Both the position numbers and the translations under genes were made by a program. Below, piece by piece: positions 46,248-54,393 of a stretch of 64,000 nucleotides of DNA. Positions within the stretch are counted from its first letter, which is position 1. Each line of letters opens with the position of its first letter. Location: assembly GCA_002841295.1 (NCBI GenBank), contig PHEU01000009.1, forward strand, positions 1 to 64,000. Direction: 5' to 3'. Below the pieces are notes generated by a model that was not told where the DNA came from, searched no databases, and worked only from the letters and a program-made list of their open reading frames with translations. The stretch comes from Actinobacteria bacterium HGW-Actinobacteria-6. Lineage in GTDB: Bacteria > Actinomycetota > Coriobacteriia > Anaerosomatales > Anaerosomataceae.

Positions 46248-47531
46248 CTACGCGCGGTCGTCGATGAGCGCTTCAAGCATGCTCACGTCAAACGTCGGAA
46301 TCCCTGCCTCGCGAGCGACATCGGCGCGCTCTCCGAACGAATCGTCGATGAAGATGGCATCAGCGTCAGCAATCACATCGGCCTTGGAGCTGTGTCGGTC
46401 AAGGTGCACGACTTCATCAGGGACTCCGGAGAGCCTGAATCGGCGCAGCGTCTCTTCCGGGTCGCCGTCATGCCGCGTGATCAAGACGATCCTCTTGCCG
46501 GCGTTTATGGCCTGAAACAGGAATCGGACGACCGGGATATTCACCCTGTCGCCAAGAATCAACGTGTCGTCGAGGTCGACATAGACCGTGGAGTACCGAA
46601 CACCTGTCGAGAAGCGGTTCAAGAGCGCCCTGTCTATGCGAACGTCGTACTCTCCGAGGAGCACGTCAAACTCCGATCCTTCGGCTTCGAGGATCGATAG
46701 CCACGCAAGGTTAGCTCCCCGCGCGCGACTGAGAGCCATCGTTCCGCCGAGACGGGCCCCGACCTCAAGAAGGCACCATTCTCCGGTGATAGCCCTGCGC
46801 GCCTGGAAGAACCACGCACCTCGCGGGTGAAGGGTCTTGTCGATGGCGCGCGCCATCTCATCGAGCTCCGGATCCTGCACGTTGTAGCTATCCATGGAAA
46901 TGCCGCTGCGCGTTCTGACGCGCCTGCGAGGACCTGAATAGACGAGCCCCCGCACACGGTCGGACAGGCAATCGACGGTACACTCCTCGCCCGGCAGATT
47001 CTCCGAGACGATCATCTGCTCATCTACGCTCACCGCGCGAACAAGATCCTCAACCGAATCGACGACTCTCGCGTCTCGCGAGCCCGCTCCACGATCGGGC
47101 TTGACGAACACCGGGAATGCCAGAAGCGGGTCACCGGCGTCGAGCAGCGCGGGGGTTCGAACAACACCCTGCAGCGCAGCGTACGTTGCGGTCTTCGAGC
47201 GCGCGATCTCGAGAGTCTCTTGTGCGCTTGCGACCAGGACCGCACCGAGCTCGTCTCGGCGGCGCCCAAGCTCCAGGAGCACATCCTCATGCGCGGCGAA
47301 TACATAATCGATCTCGCGATGCTGGATGACCTCGCACAGTGCGTCAAACCACTCGGGATCACCGAGCGGCGGCACAACGTCATGGAAGCGATATGCGAAG
47401 GGAGCGTGATTGGAATCCGGTGCTGCTGCCGAGAAGAGCTGGACTTCTTTCCGATCCGCGAGGCAGTTGCGGATCTCGAGTCCTATCTCGGTTCCGCCGG
47501 GGAAAACCAGCACGTTTCGAACACGCACCAT
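46248..47531 (-). CDS. ATP-grasp ligase fused to a HAD-family phosphatase domain
   Basis: Protein of 427 residues. Residues 1-300 are a CarB-like ATP-grasp module (VLVFPGGTEIGLEI, AHEDVLLELGRR, FPVFVKPDRGAGSRDARVV, ENLPGEECTVDCL, LLEVGARLGGTMALSRA). Residues 310-427 are a HAD domain with intact motifs: TVYVDLDDTLILGD (I), VLITRHDGDP (II), SSKADVI (Lys, III) and AIFIDDSFGERAD (IV). The ATG at 47531 is preceded by GAGG. Such a fusion could form an acyl-phosphate-activated amide or ester bond and also dephosphorylate a substrate. It is upstream of the radical SAM pair, apparently one operon. Confidence 0.85.
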   Translation of the reverse strand: MVRVRNVLVFPGGTEIGLEIRNCLADRKEVQLFSAAAPDSNHAPFAYRFHDVVPPLGDPEWFDALCEVIQHREIDYVFAAHEDVLLELGRRRDELGAVLVASAQETLEIARSKTATYAALQGVVRTPALLDAGDPLLAFPVFVKPDRGAGSRDARVVDSVEDLVRAVSVDEQMIVSENLPGEECTVDCLSDRVRGLVYSGPRRRVRTRSGISMDSYNVQDPELDEMARAIDKTLHPRGAWFFQARRAITGEWCLLEVGARLGGTMALSRARGANLAWLSILEAEGSEFDVLLGEYDVRIDRALLNRFSTGVRYSTVYVDLDDTLILGDRVNIPVVRFLFQAINAGKRIVLITRHDGDPEETLRRFRLSGVPDEVVHLDRHSSKADVIADADAIFIDDSFGERADVAREAGIPTFDVSMLEALIDDRA

Positions 47532-47649
47532 CTCAGTCCTCCCTCGGTACCGCGACGGTGATTCTCTCGCGGTAATGAACGGTCCAAGTCCGCCGCACAC
47601 TGTACAATACTACACGCACGAAACGTTACTATCCCGCCCGCTGGTGCAG
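47532..47649. promoter_or_regulatory. Divergent promoter region
   Basis: This 118-bp gap lies between the minus-strand ATP-grasp/radical SAM group and the plus-strand PglC/E/F-like group, so both promoters should be here. An A+T-richer stretch around 47601-47630 (ACTGTACAATACTAC) could hold a plus-strand -10 (TACAAT). Confidence 0.4.
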
Positions 47650-48837
47650 ATGAGGCCGACCATCGTGATCGACGCTCCAACCGACAGCACAGGGCCTTCG
47701 ATTCTGTTTGTTTGCACGGTCGCATCGACCCTGGAAGCATTCTTGCTGCCGTACGCGGATCGACTGCACGGCCGAGGCTGGCACGTCGATGCGCTCGCGC
47801 ACGGCGCTGGCTCGAACTCGCGGATCGCCGGCAGCTTCGATCGGCTGTTCGATATCGGCTGGAGCCGCAACGCGCTCGCCCCGGGAAACCTCTTCGGCCC
47901 AGTGAGGCGCGTTCGCCAAGTCGTGAGCGCCGGCGGCTACGAACTCGTGCACGTCCATACGCCGGTTGCGGCGTTCGTGACCCGATTAGCACTTCGCTCG
48001 ATGGGTGCCACGCGTCCCATCGTGATCTACACCGCACACGGCTTCCACTTCTATAAAGGTGGCGGGAGACTTCGCAATCTCATCTTCCGCTGGCTCGAGA
48101 AGACAGCCGCCACGTGGACCGACTTCATCGTTACGATGAACCAGGAAGACTTCGAAGCTGCGCGTGCCTTCGATGACATCAAGGCCGACCGGGTTCGCTT
48201 CATACCCGGAGTCGGCGTGGACACCGCCCGCTACTCGCCGAGAAGCGCTGCGCCCGAGAGCTCCGATGCGCTTCGCGCCTCGCTTTTCATCCCGCGCGAT
48301 GCATTCGTAGTCACGATCATCGCCGAGCTTGGCGCGGTGAAGCGCCACGCGCATCTCCTCTCGGCACTGGCGCTCGTTGAAGACCCGCGAGTCGTTCTGC
48401 TGATCGTCGGCGAGGGTTCTCTTGAGTCGGAGCTACGTAACCAGGCACAGCGCCTTGGCATTGCCGAGCGAATCAGGTGGGCAGGTTACCGCAGCGACAT
48501 CGCCTCTGTTCTCGGCGCAAGCGACGCACTCGCCTTGGTCTCGGAGCGCGAAGGCCTGAACCGCTCCGTCCTTGAGGCGATGTCGATTGGCATCCCCGTG
48601 ATCGGTACGGCTACACGCGGAATCACCGATGCCGTAGCGCCGGACGCAGGCTGGATCGTCGACAAACATGATGTGTCCGCGCTGGCCGCCGCCATAGACG
48701 AGGCGGCCGCAGCTCCAGATGAAGTATCCCGCCGAGGAGCCACAGGACGCCTGCGCGTCAAAGAACGTTATGCCCTGCCGCTGATCATCGCCGCCTACGA
48801 GGAGTTGTACCGTGAAGCGCTTGCACTCCGCGTATAG
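47650..48837 (+). CDS. GT4-family glycosyltransferase (PglA/EpsD-like)
   Basis: Protein of 395 residues: SILFVCTVASTLEAFLLPYA, YELVHVHTPVAAFVTRLALR, IVIYTAHGFHFYKGGG, FIPGVGVDTARYSPRS, VVTIIAELGAVKRHAHLLSAL and VSEREGLNRSVLEAMSIGIP (E-x7-E). The AHGFHF segment is typical of the EpsD/PglA group, which add the second sugar to an undecaprenyl-diphosphate-linked sugar. I chose the ATG at 47650. It is followed by the PglC-like transferase with a 26-bp overlap. Confidence 0.92.
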   Translation: MRPTIVIDAPTDSTGPSILFVCTVASTLEAFLLPYADRLHGRGWHVDALAHGAGSNSRIAGSFDRLFDIGWSRNALAPGNLFGPVRRVRQVVSAGGYELVHVHTPVAAFVTRLALRSMGATRPIVIYTAHGFHFYKGGGRLRNLIFRWLEKTAATWTDFIVTMNQEDFEAARAFDDIKADRVRFIPGVGVDTARYSPRSAAPESSDALRASLFIPRDAFVVTIIAELGAVKRHAHLLSALALVEDPRVVLLIVGEGSLESELRNQAQRLGIAERIRWAGYRSDIASVLGASDALALVSEREGLNRSVLEAMSIGIPVIGTATRGITDAVAPDAGWIVDKHDVSALAAAIDEAAAAPDEVSRRGATGRLRVKERYALPLIIAAYEELYREALALRV

Positions 48838-49471
48838 CCCCGTGAAACGGCTGCTTGACGTCGTTTCGGCTGCCGTGCTCCTGGTCGTCCTCAGCCCGCT
48901 GCTGCTCGTCGTTGCCGTCGCCATCGCACTCTCGATGGGAACGCCGGTCATATTCCGACAGGCGCGTCCGGGTCTGGGTGGAAGAGTCTTCACCATGTAC
49001 AAGTTCCGCACCATGCGCTCCGCGCCCATGGGGGCTACTCTCGAGCAACTACAGAGAACTGACGCCGACCGAACCACGCAGGTCGGACGATTCCTGCGTT
49101 CGACATCAATGGACGAGCTCCCCGAGCTTGTGAATGTACTGCTCGGCCAGATGAGCGTTGTCGGCCCACGGCCGTTACTGCCCGAGTACCTCGAGAAGTA
49201 CAATCAGGAGCAGGCCCGTCGCCACGATGTGCGACCCGGCATCACGGGCTGGGCCCAGGTCAACGGACGCAACGCCATCTCCTGGGACGAGCGCCTGAAA
49301 ATGGACGTCTGGTATGTCGATAACCGCTCGCTCATCTTGGATGCACGAATCTTGCTGCTGACTATCTCGACGGTCCTCGGTGGCCGGGGCACTGACTCGC
49401 CGAGCGGCGACACACCTGAGCCTTTCAGCGGAAGCTCTGATGAATCAAACGATTGGAACGAACGTGTCTGA
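48812..49471 (+). CDS. Undecaprenyl-phosphate sugar phosphotransferase (PglC/WcaJ-type)
   Basis: Small monotopic phosphoglycosyl transferase that starts glycan assembly by moving a sugar phosphate to undecaprenyl phosphate. The protein has 219 residues: VKRLLDVVSAAVLLVVLSP (re-entrant membrane helix), GTPVIFRQARPGLGG, MYKFRTMRSAP, the catalytic Asp-Glu dyad in STSMDELPELVNVL, and MSVVGPRPLLPEYLEKY and RPGITGWAQVNGRN. The size matches PglC rather than the long WcaJ/WbaP form. GTG start at 48812 or 48842. Confidence 0.94.
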   Translation: MKRLHSAYSPVKRLLDVVSAAVLLVVLSPLLLVVAVAIALSMGTPVIFRQARPGLGGRVFTMYKFRTMRSAPMGATLEQLQRTDADRTTQVGRFLRSTSMDELPELVNVLLGQMSVVGPRPLLPEYLEKYNQEQARRHDVRPGITGWAQVNGRNAISWDERLKMDVWYVDNRSLILDARILLLTISTVLGGRGTDSPSGDTPEPFSGSSDESNDWNERV

Positions 49472-50684
49472 TCTTCTTGCAATCGAAGGCGGAGCTCCGG
49501 TTCGAACGAGCCCCCTGCCCACCTGGCCCTCTCCTGGTGCCGAGGAGATATCTGCCGTCACGGCAGTTCTCACTTCCGGTCGCCTCAACTACTGGACCGG
49601 AGAACAGGGACATCTGCTTGAGCAGGAATTCTCGGCATACCTGGGTCGCGATCGCGCCATCGCCGTGGCAAACGGCACGGTTGCACTCGAACTTGCGTTG
49701 CGCGCATTCGGCATCGGTGCAGGCGACAAGGTGGTCGTCCCGGCAAGAACGTTCATCGCGACCGCGAGCGCTGTTGTCGCAGTGGGTGCGACCCCGATTG
49801 TGTGCGACGTAGACCCGGTGAGTGGCACTATGACCGCAGAGAGCGCCTCGGCAGTGCTCGACGCATCGGTTCGCGCCGTCATTCCGGTGCACCTGGGTGG
49901 ATGGCCCGTCGACTTGGATCCGATCCTCGAGCTCGCCGAGCACCACGATCTCGTAGTCATCGAGGATTGCGCGCAGGCACACGGAGGCACATACCGCGGT
50001 CGGCCGATAGGCGCCGGACCGAGCCACGCGGCTGCGTTCTCGTTTTGTCAGGACAAGATCATCCCCGTCGGTGACGGCGGCCTGGTCGTACTCGACGATG
50101 AGGCCGCGTACACACGGGCTTGGGAGTACAAAGACCACGGCAAGTCGCTGGCCAAGCTCAAAGACCCCGCGTTCATGGACGAACCAGCGTCGTTTCGCTG
50201 GCTGCATGACGAGTTCGGCACGAACTGGCGGCTCGACGAGATGTCCTCGGCGGTAGCGCGCGTGGGCCTGACGAAGCTCCCCTCCTGGCATCACACGCGC
50301 ACCGCTCACGCCCGGCGAATCGCCGAGGGCCTGACGGGAGTACGCGGAATCAGAGTGCTGCTGCCGGGCGACGGCGCGGAGCACGCCTTCTACCGCCTGT
50401 ACGCAACGATTGTCCCGGAAGAACTCACCTCCGGATGGAATCGCGACCGAATCCTTGAGGCGGTACTCGCCGAGGGTGTTCGCATCCAGTACGGATCGTG
50501 TGCCGAGGTATATCGCGAAGGTGCGTTCATCAAGCACGGACTCGGCCCAGCGCAGCGACTCCCGAATGCTGCCCGCTTGGACGAGACCTCGCTCGCGTTC
50601 TTCGTGCACCCCACCCTCGGCAATCAAGATATCGACGACACTGTGACCGCCGTTAGAAAAGTGCTGGGAGTAGCAACATCATGA
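49440..50684 (+). CDS. DegT/DnrJ/EryC1/StrS-family sugar aminotransferase
   Basis: PLP enzyme that aminates keto-sugars. The protein has 414 residues: SGRLNYWTGEQGHLLEQEF, AVANGTVALELALRAFGIG, VVPARTFIATASAVV, VIEDCAQAHGGTYRGRPIG, SFCQDKIIPVGDGGLVVLDD (PLP lysine in this motif) and GTNWRLDEMSSAVARVGL. Placed between a PglC-like transferase and a PglF-like dehydratase, it is the expected PglE-like partner that aminates the 4-keto product. ATG at 49440; a GTG at 49464 is also in frame. Confidence 0.93.
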   Translation: MNQTIGTNVSDLLAIEGGAPVRTSPLPTWPSPGAEEISAVTAVLTSGRLNYWTGEQGHLLEQEFSAYLGRDRAIAVANGTVALELALRAFGIGAGDKVVVPARTFIATASAVVAVGATPIVCDVDPVSGTMTAESASAVLDASVRAVIPVHLGGWPVDLDPILELAEHHDLVVIEDCAQAHGGTYRGRPIGAGPSHAAAFSFCQDKIIPVGDGGLVVLDDEAAYTRAWEYKDHGKSLAKLKDPAFMDEPASFRWLHDEFGTNWRLDEMSSAVARVGLTKLPSWHHTRTAHARRIAEGLTGVRGIRVLLPGDGAEHAFYRLYATIVPEELTSGWNRDRILEAVLAEGVRIQYGSCAEVYREGAFIKHGLGPAQRLPNAARLDETSLAFFVHPTLGNQDIDDTVTAVRKVLGVATS

Positions 50685-52543
50685 ACCCCATGGCATTCCT
50701 TCGTCGGGTACGAGCGGCAGGTCACCTCTGGAGCTCGGCCACGATCGTTCTCGACGTCATCGCGATCGTCGTGTCTACCGCTGCCGCCTACTGGCTCCGC
50801 TTCGAAGGCCTCGTCCCGGCTGAGTTCGCACGCTGGCAGCTGCCGTTGGCCGGCCTGGCGATCGTCGTATACATGACGATCTTCTCGGCGTTTGGCCTCT
50901 ACCGGCTGCTGCTCCGCTACGTGGGCGTCGATACGCTGCTTAGACTCTTCGCATCCACCTTGCTCGGCATGGCACTGCTCATGGCCGTCGACTTTTTTGC
51001 CCCGAGCAGCTCGAACATGCGCCCGGTACCCGTTGGTGTATTGCTCATCCAGGCGATTCTGGTCTTTCTCGGCGCGTCGGCCGTGCGCCTCACGGCACGC
51101 GTCTTCTTGCATATGCGTGCATCCCGCAGGGGCACGGGTCGCAGGGTTCTCGTCGTAGGTGCCGGCAGCGCTGGCTCCCTCCTTCTGCGCGAGATACAGT
51201 CGCGACCGCATCTCGGCCTGCTCGTTGTAGGCTTCCTGGACGACGACCGGACATTGCTCGGCAAGACCATCAACGGCGTCTCCGTACTTGGCTCGACAAG
51301 CCAACTCGGCGCTGTAGTCTCTCGGCATGCCGTGGAAGAGATATTCGTCGCGCTACCATCTGCTCCACAAGAGACCGTCAGGCGCATCCTGAACGCCGCT
51401 GCAGACGCAGACGTGCAAACCCGCGTTATGCCCCCGATCGTCATCGCAAAGGGCTCAGTGAGCCTTAGAGACCTCCGCAGCGTGGACGTCGAAGACCTCC
51501 TGGGACGCGAACCCACAGAGATCGACGTCGAGCAGGTACGCTCCACCATCGCCGGCGCAGTCGTTGCGGTCACAGGCGCGGGTGGCTCGATCGGCTCCGA
51601 GCTGTGCCGGCAGATCATCCAGTTGGATCCGAAACACCTGGTCCTCATCGAGATCGACGAGACGCGCCTCTACGAGCTGTACCTAGAACTGGAATCAATC
51701 GCCCCTGGGATCGCAACGATGTGCGTATGTGATATCCGGGACGGTCAAAGACTCGACACGCTGTTTGCCGTGCACAGCCCCGACCTGGTCTTGCACGCCG
51801 CAGCGTACAAGCACGTCCCTCTCATGGAGGACGCGCCCGCCGAGGCCGTCAAGACGAATGTCCACGGAACGCTCATGGTGCTTGAAGCGTGCGAACGTCA
51901 CTCGGTCGGGCGCTTCGTGCTCATCTCGACCGACAAAGCAGTCGCACCGGCAAACGTCATGGGACTCACCAAGTCACTTGCCGAGTCAGAGATGCTGAGC
52001 GCAACACGCCGCAGCCGACTGAGTGCTGTTGCCGTGCGTTTCGGCAACGTGCTCGCAAGCCGCGGGTCCGTGGTTCCGATCTTCCAGGACCAACTCCGCC
52101 GAGGCGGACCGCTCACGGTCACACATCCCGATGTGACCCGCTACTTCATGACGATTCCGGAAGCCGCGCGCCTGGTCCTGCAGGCGCAGGCAATCGGTGA
52201 GCCGGGCGACATCTTCGTTCTTGAGATGGGCGAACCTGTGAGAATCGTGGATCTAGCGAGGAAGATGATCGCGCTCTCAGGCGTACCGGCAGCAATAGAG
52301 TTCACGGGACTGCGCCCCGGGGAGAAGCTTCACGAGGAGCTCGTGACCGCGACCGAGGCTCTCCTTCCAACCACACGCACGAACATCTTGCGTGTCGATC
52401 GTGTGCGCGTTCCCGATGCGTCGTTCGACAAGAACATCCTCGAGCTGATCGCAGCTGCCAGTGCCGCTGACGAGCCGGGGATGTGGTCGGCTATCGGCAC
52501 GCTGGCTCCAGAATTCGCCACGCGAACGCGCGGAGCCTACTGA
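50681..52543 (+). CDS. Membrane nucleoside-diphosphate sugar 4,6-dehydratase (PglF/CapD type)
   Basis: Protein of 620 residues. Four N-terminal TM helices (about 15-130) are followed by a CoA-binding-like Rossmann domain (RVLVVGAGSAGSLLLREI) and the short-chain dehydrogenase domain with VTGAGGSIGSELCRQII, HAAAYKHVPLMEDAPAEAV, and STDKAVAPANVMGLTKSLAE, in which Met replaces the usual catalytic Tyr as in PglF/FlaA1 enzymes. It likely makes a UDP-4-keto-6-deoxy-hexosamine for the adjacent aminotransferase. It converges with the ligase gene, overlapping it by 7 bp. Confidence 0.94.
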   Translation: MNPMAFLRRVRAAGHLWSSATIVLDVIAIVVSTAAAYWLRFEGLVPAEFARWQLPLAGLAIVVYMTIFSAFGLYRLLLRYVGVDTLLRLFASTLLGMALLMAVDFFAPSSSNMRPVPVGVLLIQAILVFLGASAVRLTARVFLHMRASRRGTGRRVLVVGAGSAGSLLLREIQSRPHLGLLVVGFLDDDRTLLGKTINGVSVLGSTSQLGAVVSRHAVEEIFVALPSAPQETVRRILNAAADADVQTRVMPPIVIAKGSVSLRDLRSVDVEDLLGREPTEIDVEQVRSTIAGAVVAVTGAGGSIGSELCRQIIQLDPKHLVLIEIDETRLYELYLELESIAPGIATMCVCDIRDGQRLDTLFAVHSPDLVLHAAAYKHVPLMEDAPAEAVKTNVHGTLMVLEACERHSVGRFVLISTDKAVAPANVMGLTKSLAESEMLSATRRSRLSAVAVRFGNVLASRGSVVPIFQDQLRRGGPLTVTHPDVTRYFMTIPEAARLVLQAQAIGEPGDIFVLEMGEPVRIVDLARKMIALSGVPAAIEFTGLRPGEKLHEELVTATEALLPTTRTNILRVDRVRVPDASFDKNILELIAAASAADEPGMWSAIGTLAPEFATRTRGAY

Positions 52544-54393
52544 GTCGCCAGCAACTGCTCGGCACGTTCGATGTAGGCTGCGGTGTACGGATATGGTGCA
52601 CCCCACGTTCGCGCATCATCCAGGACAGCGCCAACCTCCACTGCGTCCCCCGATACAAGCGCCACGTGCAGGCGTTCGGCGACCAAAGAAGGCATCAACG
52701 GCAGCCGCGACGCAGCCTCGTCCAGCATTCCCCGCTCCCACGTAAGGTCGGTGCGACCGGTTCGCTCGGCCTGGGTTGCCGAATACGCGACGAAGTTCAC
52801 CAGATTCGGCGCAAAATCACGCTGAAGTGTCGGCGCCGTCTCAACCGCACGTTGCGCGCGAGAGAGTGCCTCATCATCTGCCGAGAGCAGCAACTGCGTT
52901 TCAAGCAACCGTCGCTGCGTTAGCGGGTGCTGCGGCACTATCGCGAGCGCACTCTCATAGTTGCTCACGGTCGTCACGACATCCTGCGATGGAGCGGTGT
53001 ACGCCTGCCATTCACCCACCCCCAGCCAAACACTCGCGATCATCAGCACGATGCCAACAGCGGCAATAGAACCTCGCCACGCCTTCGTGGCTGGTGCAGT
53101 GTCGTCTCGGCGGGAGGTGACAAGCGGAGCGATGGCGACTCCTGCGGCTGCGGCGCCGAGCAATCCGATCGGGAACACGACCGGATTGACCATGAGCGCG
53201 AACAGCGAGGCAACGAATCCGGCTGCAAGCGCGGTGCGCAGCCCACCGGTGCCATCAGCGACCTTCAGACGTCGCAGCAAGGCTCTTGCCCATACGAACC
53301 CGAGGACCAGGAATGCCACAAGGCCTGCCACGCCGAGACGTGTGAGTACCTCCCAAAGCAAAGCGTGAGGCGACTGCGGGCTGAAGACGGTTGGATCAGC
53401 ATTGCCTTCAGCGTCAGCGCCGTACTGCAGCGCCTCAGGAGCGAGGTACTCTACCGCGGCAATACGGTAGCCGGAGGGCCCGTAGCCAAACAGCGGCTTA
53501 TCCAGGAACATCGCCTGGGCACCCTCCCACATCTGCGCGCGCCCTCTTACATTCCTATCGATCGACCCCGCGCTCGTGACGATGCCCGACGCTCCGAAAA
53601 CCGGAACCTGAACGACGAGCAGCGCCGCTACCATGCTCGCGGCCAAAGCGATCGCAAGCCGCGGAAGCGCCCGAGTAAGGCCGGTCTTCGCCCGCCAGAG
53701 TGCAGGTTGCGCCGCAACCGATGCGGCGAGCGCGAAGATCACCGCGAGTGTCCCCATCGCGGATGCTGAGAACACACCGAGTGAAACCGCGATGACCGCG
53801 CTGACGGCCAGCCACACCACACGCCGATGGCCGCTGGCACGCAGTGCGAGAGCGATTCCCATCGGAAGCGTCACGATCAGCGCAGTGATGCTGTACGCAG
53901 TCGTCCCGAACACACGATTAACGCCGACGGTGATCTGCTGAAACGCCAACACCACCGAGAGAACTGCACCGATGATCGCGAGTACGCCGACCGCTCGCCA
54001 CACATTCTCGGACGTCCAGCGCACGCCCGCGGCCAGGAAGAACACCAGAGGGAAGGTGAGCCAGAGCAACAGCGGCATATTGCCGAAGAGGTCATAGAAG
54101 GCCACTTGGAACCACGAACCGCCGAGAATGAACGAGATCGCCACGACGGCGATCAGGGCTGCGAGCGCCCTGTTCACACGCCGGTCAGGCATCCCAAACG
54201 GCACAAAGCCCAGGCCGACAGCCATGGCCCAGGCTGCCGCCGACAACGAAACGAGCGCTCTGGCGATCGGCATCGGGGGCAGCGTCGTCACGAGCCACGC
54301 ACCTGGCGCCAAGAAAGCAATGAGCATGAATGTGGTGGTGGCCCACCTGCCGTGCGTGTCAGGTACCTGGGCCGCGAGACTTCCGGTTCTCAC
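52537..54393 (-). CDS. O-antigen ligase/PglL-like (Wzy_C family) membrane protein
   Basis: Protein of 618 residues with some 12 TM helices (to about 440) and a C-terminal helical, TPR-like extracytoplasmic tail (about 455-618; AIVPQHPLTQRRLLETQLLL, ALSRAQRAVETAP). The Wzy_C signature is the long loop with RGRAQMWEGAQAMFLDKPLFGYGPSGYR (in parts) and SPQSPHALLWEVLTRLG (conserved His). Family members are WaaL ligases, Wzy polymerases and PglL-type protein O-oligosaccharyltransferases. The GTG at 54393 overlaps the cytochrome stop as GTGA, so it is coupled to the cytochrome operon rather than to the convergent glycan genes. Confidence 0.85.
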   Translation of the reverse strand: MRTGSLAAQVPDTHGRWATTTFMLIAFLAPGAWLVTTLPPMPIARALVSLSAAAWAMAVGLGFVPFGMPDRRVNRALAALIAVVAISFILGGSWFQVAFYDLFGNMPLLLWLTFPLVFFLAAGVRWTSENVWRAVGVLAIIGAVLSVVLAFQQITVGVNRVFGTTAYSITALIVTLPMGIALALRASGHRRVVWLAVSAVIAVSLGVFSASAMGTLAVIFALAASVAAQPALWRAKTGLTRALPRLAIALAASMVAALLVVQVPVFGASGIVTSAGSIDRNVRGRAQMWEGAQAMFLDKPLFGYGPSGYRIAAVEYLAPEALQYGADAEGNADPTVFSPQSPHALLWEVLTRLGVAGLVAFLVLGFVWARALLRRLKVADGTGGLRTALAAGFVASLFALMVNPVVFPIGLLGAAAAGVAIAPLVTSRRDDTAPATKAWRGSIAAVGIVLMIASVWLGVGEWQAYTAPSQDVVTTVSNYESALAIVPQHPLTQRRLLETQLLLSADDEALSRAQRAVETAPTLQRDFAPNLVNFVAYSATQAERTGRTDLTWERGMLDEAASRLPLMPSLVAERLHVALVSGDAVEVGAVLDDARTWGAPYPYTAAYIERAEQLLATQ

